Shown here: piece by piece, positions 17,274 through 23,475 of the stretch
How the letters are laid out: every line of letters starts with the position of its first letter
Numbering within the stretch: position 1 is the first letter of the stretch
Assembly (NCBI GenBank): GCA_049724395.1
Contig: JAUGWO010000284.1
Span: forward strand, 1-23,475
Direction: 5' to 3'
Origin: Spongospora subterranea f. sp. subterranea
Taxonomy: Eukaryota > Endomyxa: Phytomyxea > Phytomyxea > Plasmodiophorida
Length of the DNA stretch: 23,475 nt
Program-made: the position numbers and the translations under genes
Notes under the pieces: generated by a model
Told to the model about the DNA's origin: nothing
What the model saw: only the letters and a program-made list of their open reading frames with translations
The model's database searches: none

Positions 17274-17474
17274 TCACGAGTTCCGGTTCATTACCATCAT
17301 TCGCCACTCAAACATTTCGCATCCGACCATTACAGTACAACCTTGATTATCGTCATCTCCTTGATTGGATCCAACTCGAGCCATGTTAGTCGATGCGATC
17401 AGATGCGATTCCCTCGGATAATACTGCAAAAACATTTCCGCATTGATCGATCGCGTCACTTTAGCTAATGACAT
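17274..17474 (-). CDS. Small unrecognised open frame with duplicated start region
   Basis: A 66-codon reverse frame beginning 'MSLAKVTRSINAEMFLQYYP'. It contains a polar middle (GDDDNQG) and several Met/Cys near its end. Its first 11 codons and the 30 bases upstream are part of a 67-base segment that recurs inverted at 18508-18574, where another small frame starts 'MSSAKEMRLIN'. The duplication of a start region supports it as a real gene start, or as a repeat that happens to include an ATG. Family unknown. Confidence 0.3.
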   Translation of the reverse strand: MSLAKVTRSINAEMFLQYYPRESHLIASTNMARVGSNQGDDDNQGCTVMVGCEMFEWRMMVMNRNS

Positions 17475-17503
17475 TGATTAACGAATCAGAGGGGTAGACT
17501 CGA
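17437..17503 (-). repeat. 67-bp inverted repeat, left copy
   Basis: The reverse complement of this interval matches 18508-18574 at 56 of 67 positions by my count, including 'tcgagtctacc', 'aatcaatgtc' and 'agctaaag'. Confidence 0.85.
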
Positions 17504-17534
17504 TACAACGTGAAACCAATTAACCGGAACCGTT

Positions 17535-18015
17535 TGAAAAATAGATTCTTTTCGGATCGAGAAACGATGTCACAACAGCACCTTGCAGAACCACTGAAGG
17601 GTGATAATACCAGAGTGAATCCCCATCTTCACCTCAAATTCTGTCTCGAGTTGGTCTGACTCATTGCCGAAGTGGGATATCAGAGGATCACACGCTGTTG
17701 ATCTGCTTAGGGGATCGGCGGTCTCCAATCGCTCCACGACATGCTCGATGATGAATGTGTCCTGTTCTTGATCTTTCACCTTCCTTCCTGACCCAACAGT
17801 TTTCGTATTCTTTCGAAGATAGATCATGTGTTCAGAAATACCAACCGCCTTCCCACAATATGGATATGACTGATCCCAGACAAGACTGCTGAAACAAACA
17901 CTTTGTCTGAATTCATAACACGATATTTGGAGTCAACACATGTTTTGCTGGATGGATCAACAGAATTGTAGTTGTCTCGATACGATCGAGGAACAGATGA
18001 TAACACCACCGACAC
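17535..18015 (-). pseudogene. Unrecognised coding-looking region in two to three frames
   Basis: Reverse frames 17824-18015 ('KVFVSAVLSGISHIHIVG') and 17570-17827 ('DQEQDTFIIEHVVERLETAD', then 'HFGNESDQLETEFEVKMGIH') abut. A third frame, continuing to about 17520, reads 'PSVVLQGAVVTSFLDPKRIY'. Their composition looks like a real, soluble protein, so this may be a gene with short introns or a broken one. I do not recognise the family. Confidence 0.35.
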
Positions 18016-18144
18016 AGTGAACTCCTCAAGTAATAGAACCTCTTTTCGTAATAGATTTTCTTGCGAATCCAGTCACCGAACGTATTTAGATTGATCCCGA
18101 ATATTGAGCATGTTTAGCTCCATATTCAAATCTGCATGTGATTC

Positions 18145-18399
18145 ATGAGAAATAAAAAATTGCTTTCGATCACATTTCCCACGTCATTTTTGGATAAAAC
18201 CCAGCCGTCTGCTGAACGCACGCATCAGATTACTGATCAGTTTTTGACAGTTCTTTCATCTGCCGGCGATGCAACTGATGTTGGAGTGCATCAATTACGA
18301 TTTAATGAGGTATGCTGATTTTTGGAGGCAGAATTGATGGACAGTCATAGGATGCAGGGATTGCAAATGGAGCACAGGGAACATCTCACAAAGAACTAA
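18145..18399 (+). CDS. Possible two-exon small gene, unrecognised
   Basis: ATG at 18145 opens a 55-codon exon to 18309 ('LLSITFPTSFLDKTQPSAER', later 'DQFLTVLSSAGDATDVGVHQ'). A donor GTATGC at 18310 and an acceptor 'atgcag' ending at 18357 remove a 48-base intron and add 13 codons to a TAA at 18397-18399. A neighbouring frame continues with protein-like sequence ('LQRWPVLYAVSLEHLPICDY'), so the present end may be due to a frame change. 'TSFLD' also occurs in the reverse coding-looking region at 17535-18015, which hints at a divergent pair of related genes. Function unknown. Confidence 0.3.
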
Positions 18400-18507
18400 C
18401 CGAGCAACGCCTTCAGCGTTGGCCTGTCCTTTACGCCGTTTCTCTTGAACATCTACCCATCTGTGATTATTGGGATTCGACAAGATGAAACGCTTCATTG
18501 AAGAAAA

Positions 18508-18574
18508 TCGAGTCTACCGCGCTGATTCGTCAATCAATGTCTTCAGCTAAAGAAATGCGATTGATCAATATGGA
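18508..18574 (+). repeat. 67-bp inverted repeat, right copy
   Basis: Inverted partner of 17437-17503, about 1 kb away. It contains the ATG at 18537 in the same relative place as the ATG at 17474 in the other copy. Confidence 0.85.
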
Positions 18575-18641
18575 CGACACAGGATTAGCAGTGAACCGCC
18601 TTCTATTGACTGCCGTGATTGATGTGACAGTTGAACAATGA
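18537..18641 (+). CDS. Small open frame starting in the 67-bp repeat
   Basis: A 34-codon frame, 'MSSAKEMRLINMDDTGLAVN' and then a hydrophobic 'LLLTAVIDVTV'. It shares 'MS-AK..R.IN' with the frame at 17274-17474. It is short and may be the first exon of a longer gene or a chance frame inside a repeat. Confidence 0.25.
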   Translation: MSSAKEMRLINMDDTGLAVNRLLLTAVIDVTVEQ

Positions 18642-18936
18642 TAATTGTGAATCACTAAGTACTTGTATTTGTTAACCAAAAATTCCCCTAACATTAAAGG
18701 AGGATGCGAAAAGGTGATTATTTTGTGAGCTGATTTTTTGGTTAAGTAAGGTATTGGTATTTCGACATTGGAATACTCCACGAGAGCGATGCGATGAACA
18801 GAACTAATGATGAATCTTGACAGAGCGAACAAGCAAACGATATAAATTGGAGGGTCGTGAGTTCGACCAGAAATCACCAACGACAGGCGAAATGGCTTTG
18901 GAAAAATTGTGGATGGCGATCTGGTTCCCGAACCTT
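18642..18936. other. Gap before right arm
   Basis: Frames are open on both strands but nothing is recognised. No similarity to the sequence just inside the left arm (10944-11200) was noticed, so the inverted repeat ends near 18937. Confidence 0.45.
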
Positions 18937-19799
18937 CAGTCAATCGATTACAATGAATGCTTTGGTTGCTTCGATTTTCTGTACAATCGAGGATCGATGA
19001 ATTTTATTGAAACACGTTCATGTTCTTTCAAACAACATTTTTTCAGTCAAGTCGGCGATAGGAATTCAAACGGTCTGTGAACTCGTTATTTGTGATTCAC
19101 TGAATGGAAATCAATATTTCTGATCATCCGGAAGACAATGATACGATAAGCGTTGGACACAATCAAAGCTCATCCTTCCACCAAGTGCATTTGGACGGTG
19201 GTACAGAAGTCTACCGCGACCCTACCGCCGGTGGGATCGGCTCCATCATCATCAATCAACTGCTGTCCTATTTCGTCGTCGATGCAGTTTAAAATTCCAC
19301 GGGTCATGTCCAACAGTTTATGGAATCCTGGGGCTGTCCAGTACAGGGATTTCAATCTTCGCAGCAACATCACCTACAATAACCCATCTAATAGATATCT
19401 TAGGTGCATTTGGCAACTTTGAAGGCGCTTTGGATGTAGCCAATCTAGAGGGGTTTCTTAGCCACTGTAAGTGGGATCATTTGAAGCTTAAAAACGACAT
19501 AATGGAGCAGTATCTGTCTCTGCGTTTGAGTACTGCGAGTCTGGTGATCAACTTTCATTATCATTCGTCGAGGAAACCATCTCAGGCTGGTAAATTGCCG
19601 AAAAATAAGCTTATGTTGCCACCGAATTTTGACGGTTTCAATGTGGTCATATAAACCCGACAACGTCATGAGAAATCCTTTTCGGTCAGGAAATGTGCCA
19701 TTCGAGTTCCCAGTTTAAAAATTCAATAAGATTTCCAGCTCAACCATCAGGACCGAGGGACCTTCTTTGCTGCGTTTGAGGAATGGTTTTCAGCCTCCT

Positions 19800-20324
19800 A
19801 CTCTCCATCTCCAGCTGGTCGATAGAACGTCAAATAGGTCAATCCTTTGATGACGTCAGATTTGCAAAAGTAGTTGATGGGGTTGATCAGGCGCATTTGA
19901 CCCACCGCGGTATCGAAATTGCCCGATCGAGAGCAGTCTCACCATTATGATTTTTGAGTGTGATTATTGTTGGACAGTCCACAACAAATTTTCGCCAAAT
20001 TTTCCTGAGTTATTAATTCAGCGGTGTTGATATTTTTGGACACATGTGTCGACAATGACCTGCCAAACAGGATCAAGGATCCACCCGATCTTCCATAAAG
20101 TTCCTCCATCTCATCCTTTTCCACAGGAAGGAACGGCACCGCCTCAATTATATCGATAATTATCTGCTTACTTCTGTGAGATTTCAATCAGATATTTTGA
20201 CTATATACACAGTATAGCAGTCTACAGGTTATGATATATCGCCAGGTTCAGTGCTGTTTTCCCAGTAAGATCAGGAATAAGGGGATTGGCGCCTCTTGTC
20301 AACAGATACTTGACCAGAACTTCT
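19800..20324 (-). repeat. Right array last partial unit
   Basis: The a-type exon from 20324 is open ('REVLVKYLLTRGANPLIPDL'). The b-type exon near 20170 carries the 'KDEMEELYGRSGG' insert. Matches left unit 4 in order and content. Confidence 0.8.
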
Positions 20325-21121
20325 CTATAACATCAGTTCAATTGAGGGGCTGATCATGATCAAATATGAACAACGACCAACCGACGACACTCAATAGCCC
20401 TATGAAGAAGTGTTGCCCCATTATTGCCCGCGTGGTTGACATTAATATTTTCAATCATTGATATGATGATTTCGTCTGTACTGTTGGCCCATCAGTAGCA
20501 GTTCAATATATGTTGGTATTTGGTCGATATACAATTCAGTTGGCATTTTGGTGTGCAATGGTGTGTTCCCATCAAGATCTGCTATATTGGGATCTGCACC
20601 TCTCTTCAGAAGAATCTGGGCGATATCAAAACTGGAAAATCAAAACAAATTATTGATGATGTGAACGGAACCAGACTGTAATTTCAACCAACCGTGCATG
20701 AGTAACTGCCAGAATCAGAGCAGTTTGATATTTTTGGTTTCTGAAATTAATTATTTCTGACGTTGCCTGACGGTTGACATCTGGGTCCCTGTGAGATCCG
20801 ATCAGCGACTTGAATGATCTCGACACACTTATTAGTAATATACAGCTGATCATGAACTAATTCTCCACTCGAACACACTGAGGGATCCATCATCCCGTCT
20901 GGACCCAGAATGTCGCCCATTTTTGGAGTTGCCGCTTCAAGTATAGATATAATGGTCTCGTCACTTCTATAAGATTTAACATGAGATTTCTGAAAGAAAA
21001 AAACACGATTAAATGTTTGTACAGATTATGCTCTATCGCCAGGTGCAGGGCTGTATTCGCATCAGAATCAGCAATAATGGGGTTGGCGCCTCTGTGCAAC
21101 AATTTCATAACCACCACATCC
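20325..21121 (-). repeat. Right array unit, 797 bp
   Basis: Counterpart of the fully open left unit 3. The a-type (21121 on), b-type ('SDETIISILEAATPKMGDIL'), 'DPDVNRQATSEIINFRN' and d-type segments are open, but the b-type donor is changed from GTAAGT to ATTAGT. Confidence 0.8.
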
Positions 21122-21930
21122 CTAACCAATGAGTGTTATTGAGGGGCCGATCAGTGTCCACACAATATCAATTGACCAACCGACGACACTTAATAGCACA
21201 ATGGAAAAGAGTGGCGCCATCATTGTACCGGTGGTTGATATCAATATTGTGTATCATTGATAGAATAGAATCGTCTGTTCTGTGAGAACATCAGTAAATG
21301 TTGAAGTGTTTGGTGAGATCTGTTTAACTCACAGGTTAGATAGAATCCTGTGCAATGGTGTATCCCTTTGATTATCAGCTATTGTGGGATCGGCACCGTT
21401 TTCCAACAGAATTTTGGCGATATCAACACTGGGGATGCGAGGCCTTAGAATTGTAATTGTTGATCACAATCAGACAGAAGATTCGACCAACCGATCCAAA
21501 CGAACTGCCAAAGAGACAGCAGTCAAGCCGCCATAGTTCCTAGAATTGATTTTATCGTCGCACGAAAGAGTGAATATTTTAGAAATGACATCTGGGATTC
21601 TGTGAGATCAAATCAGGGTCGTCAATGTGCCAGACCGATAATGAGCAATATACAGGCGATCAAGCAATCGTTGAATAAAACACGTATAGAATCGTGCTGT
21701 CATCGGATTCTGCAGCACAAGGTGGATTGGTTTTGGCCTCGCCGCTTCAATTATATCAAGAATGATCTGCTCACTTCTGTAGAATATGAATTAGCCATTT
21801 GATAAATCGACATTTGACCTGTTCACAATACAGTCCGCGCTCTAATGCCAGATGAAGTGCTGTATTCCCATTCCAATCAGGAATGATAGGAAAGGCGCCT
21901 CTCTTCAACAGATTCTTGACCAAAACTTCC
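21122..21930 (-). repeat. Right array unit, 809 bp
   Basis: The a-type exon from 21930 reads 'REVLVKNLLKRGAFPIIPDW' and the b-type near 21780 'SEQIILDIIEAARPKPIHLV'. The insert is the same odd variant as in left unit 2 ('LQNPMT'), proving the units are colinear. The following segments are diverged and partly out of frame. Confidence 0.75.
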
Positions 21931-22725
21931 CTAAATTATCAGTTTTTTGAGGCGCTGATCAATATGAAACACTAACAACCAACCGTTTATTAAAAATTGC
22001 AGATCGTAGAAGAGTGCTTCCTTGATTGTTCAGGTGTTTGACATCATAATTTTCGATCATCAAAATGATCATTTCGTCTGACCTGTGAGCACATCAGTCA
22101 ATATTTGAATATTTTGTGAGATGTTGTGCGACATACATGGCAGTTGGTAAACGAATGTGCAATGGTGAGCTGCCATATTGATCCGATATAGTGGGATCGG
22201 CACCATTAAGAAAAAGAATGTTGGCGATATTACCACTGGAGATATACAGACCCCATCATTAATGTGGGTGATTAGAACAGGACAGTAAATTTGACCAACC
22301 GATCACAATTAACTGCTATCCAGAAGGCAGTTTGCCCCTGTTGGTTCCTCAGGTTCAATATTTCAGACGTCGCTTCACCATTAGCATTTGGGTCCCTGTG
22401 AGATCAGGTTAACGACTTCAATGATTTCATCACACCTCTTAACAATATACAGGCCATCATGAACCATTGTTCCACTCGAACACCCAGAGGGATTCGTCAT
22501 CTCATTATGGCCCAGATAATCGACAACCTTTGCCCTCGCCGCTTTAATTGTATCAATAACGATCTCATCACCTCTGTATGATCTCAATCAGATGAGTTTT
22601 AATGTCCACAGATTATTGCAGTCTACAGGTTTCGTTGTATCGCCAGGTGTAGTGCTGTATTGCCATCAATATCTGTTATTGTGGGATCGGCACCGAGGTC
22701 TAACAGAAGTCGGCAGATCTCCTCA
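21931..22725 (-). repeat. Right array unit, 795 bp
   Basis: Four ankyrin repeats: an open a-type exon ('GNTALHLAIQRNL'), b-type near 22587 ('DEIVIDTIKAARAKVVDYLG'), a 'DPNANGEATSEILNLRNQQG' segment, c-type near 22240 ('NIANILFLNGADPTISDQYG') and d-type near 22080 ('DEMIILMIENYDVKHLNNQG'). Its position corresponds to left unit 1. Confidence 0.8.
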
Positions 22726-23205
22726 CTAAAACTCAGTTACTGAGGGCGATATCTAGACCCAGACAGTAAATTGACCAACCAATGACGATAAACTGCAAGT
22801 GAGAGAGCTGTGCGCCCCATATTGTTCCTGAGGTTCATTATTTTTGACGTCGCTTCACCGATGGCATTGCAATCCCTGTTAAATCAGATCAGCGACTTTC
22901 ATGATTTCAACAAAACTATTGAGAAGTTACAGGTTATCATGATCCATTGTTCCACTCAAACGCCCACAGGGATTCGTCATCTCATTATGGCCCAGAATTT
23001 CGACAGCCTGTGCCTTGGCCGCCTCAATTACATGACCAATGATCTCTTCATCTCTGTAAGGTCTCAATCAGATGAGTTGCAATTTCCACAGACTATAGCA
23101 GTCTACAGTTTTCGTTGTATCGCCAGGTGCAGTGCTGTATTGCCAGAATTATCAACGATAATCGGATTGGCTCCTCCATCCAACAAAGTCTTGATCACCT
23201 CTTTC
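22726..23205 (-). repeat. Right array extra partial unit (480 bp)
   Basis: An a-type exon from 23205 ('KEVIKTLLDGGANPIIVD'), a b-type segment near 23060 ('LGHNEMTNPCG') and a 'DCNAIGEATS' segment near 22880. The c and d repeats of a full unit are missing. The left array has no separate counterpart. Confidence 0.75.
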
Positions 23206-23475
23206 CTGAACAATCAGTAGTAAAAATTGACAGCGGATCACCCTTGAACCCTCTATACGACCAACCGATCACAGTCCACTGCAAAATGGAGTCAGTTTTA
23301 CCAGCATTGTTTTGGAGATCAAAAGCTTGTGGTTTTATCATTTTGATTTTTTCCAAGAGTTTGATGACGGCGATATTTCTATTATTAATGTGTCAGACAG
23401 GAGGTAATGACATATAATATGGAATATACTACAGGCCCTGACCAGCGGCGATGTGTAATGGAGACCTCCAATTGA

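Larger units (their letters stand above)
18937..23475 (-). repeat. Right arm of giant inverted repeat (continues past window)
   Basis: Inverted and colinear with 6885-10943. Anchor pairs: 19204-19269 with 10612-10677 (66 bases, two mismatches); the a-type exon starts 20324, 21121 and 21930 with 9553, 8765 and 7959; and the right edge (23475) with about 6885. It carries about 480 extra bases relative to the left arm, at 22726-23205. Confidence 0.9.
18950..23475 (-). pseudogene. Multi-exon ankyrin-repeat gene, right array (partial, partly decayed)
   Basis: A reverse-strand copy of the left gene with the same exon plan: a-type exons start at 23205, 22725, 21930, 21121 and 20324 and read toward lower coordinates. 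Open examples are 'REEICRLLLDLGADPTITD' (from 22725), 'RDVVVMKLLHRGANPIIAD' (from 21121) and 'TDEIIISMIENINVN' (near 20484). The last unit has 'DEMEELYGRSGGS' (20187-19945), matching the variant insert of left unit 4. The degenerate 3' part (about 19900-18950) repeats the left one and shares the TAA after 'FHSVNHK'. Some donors are lost, e.g. the GTAAGT seen at 9024 reads ATTAGT in the counterpart near 20859. The 5' end lies outside the window. The product would be a pure ankyrin scaffold. The gene faces the left gene across the spacer. Confidence 0.75.

Noticed and set aside
17570-17640. Class III nucleotide cyclase ('KMGIHSG')
   Set aside because: Only one short match; the following sequence lacks the 'VVAGVVG' and 'GDTVN' motifs.
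18817-19080. Forward frame 'LYNRGSMN' shared with a reverse frame at 10869-11051 as a conserved protein
   Set aside because: The similarity comes from the inverted repeat itself; the remaining residues diverge and no family is recognised.
22810-23417. Forward open frames in the right arm as genes
   Set aside because: They are shadows of the reverse-strand ankyrin exons; the matching reverse frames carry the ankyrin consensus.
6885-23475. Whole palindrome as a giant DNA transposon with long terminal inverted repeats
   Set aside because: The arms are decayed ankyrin genes, no transposase lies in the spacer, and no target duplication can be seen because the right end is outside the window.
1-23475. 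CRISPR array, bacterial operon or riboswitch
   Set aside because: No regularly spaced short direct repeats with unique spacers, and the spliced genes show the sequence is eukaryotic.

Overview
The window is eukaryotic. The one clearly intact gene (14517-15676, a DHHC-type palmitoyltransferase) is split by four GT-AG introns of 59, 58, 57 and 56 bp. Intron size, the style of the Ty3/gypsy pol fragments and the GCM-type MULE transposon all suggest a compact-gene eukaryote, with a fungus (possibly early-diverging) as my best guess. This is an inference: there is no rRNA, tRNA or clear species marker here.

Layout. (1) 1-2365: a graveyard of transposable elements. It holds broken Ty3/gypsy fragments (gag, reverse transcriptase, RNase H) in both orientations, a GA-rich tract, a degenerate minisatellite of about 30 bp units, and a probable hAT-type BED-finger remnant. 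(2) 2417-6262: a Mutator-like (MULE) DNA transposon with 30-bp terminal inverted repeats. It has a WRKY/GCM1-type zinc finger, a MULE catalytic domain, an AT-hook and a C-terminal cysteine-peptidase-like domain; its coding sequence is damaged. Small direct and inverted repeats crowd both ends. (3) About 6515-10900 (+): a multi-exon ankyrin-repeat gene, partly decayed, built from tandem units of about 800 bp, each coding four ankyrin repeats. (4) 10944-18936: a spacer of about 8 kb holding the palmitoyltransferase plus several short coding-looking stretches I cannot name. (5) 18937-23475 (-): a second copy of the ankyrin array in inverted orientation, colinear with the first and running off the right edge.

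Regions 3-5 therefore form one very large inverted repeat, with arms of at least 4 kb, whose two ankyrin arrays converge on a palmitoyltransferase gene. The order of unit variants is the same in both arms, so tandem amplification came before the inverted duplication. The arms later diverged, and the right arm carries one extra partial unit of about 480 bp. The palmitoyltransferase belongs to the Erf2/ZDHHC9-14-18 type but has a DHYC catalytic motif and lacks one expected zinc-ligand cysteine.

The two most interesting items are the inverted ankyrin arrays and the MULE that carries both a GCM finger and a peptidase-like domain. No prokaryotic operon, CRISPR array or RNA gene is visible.
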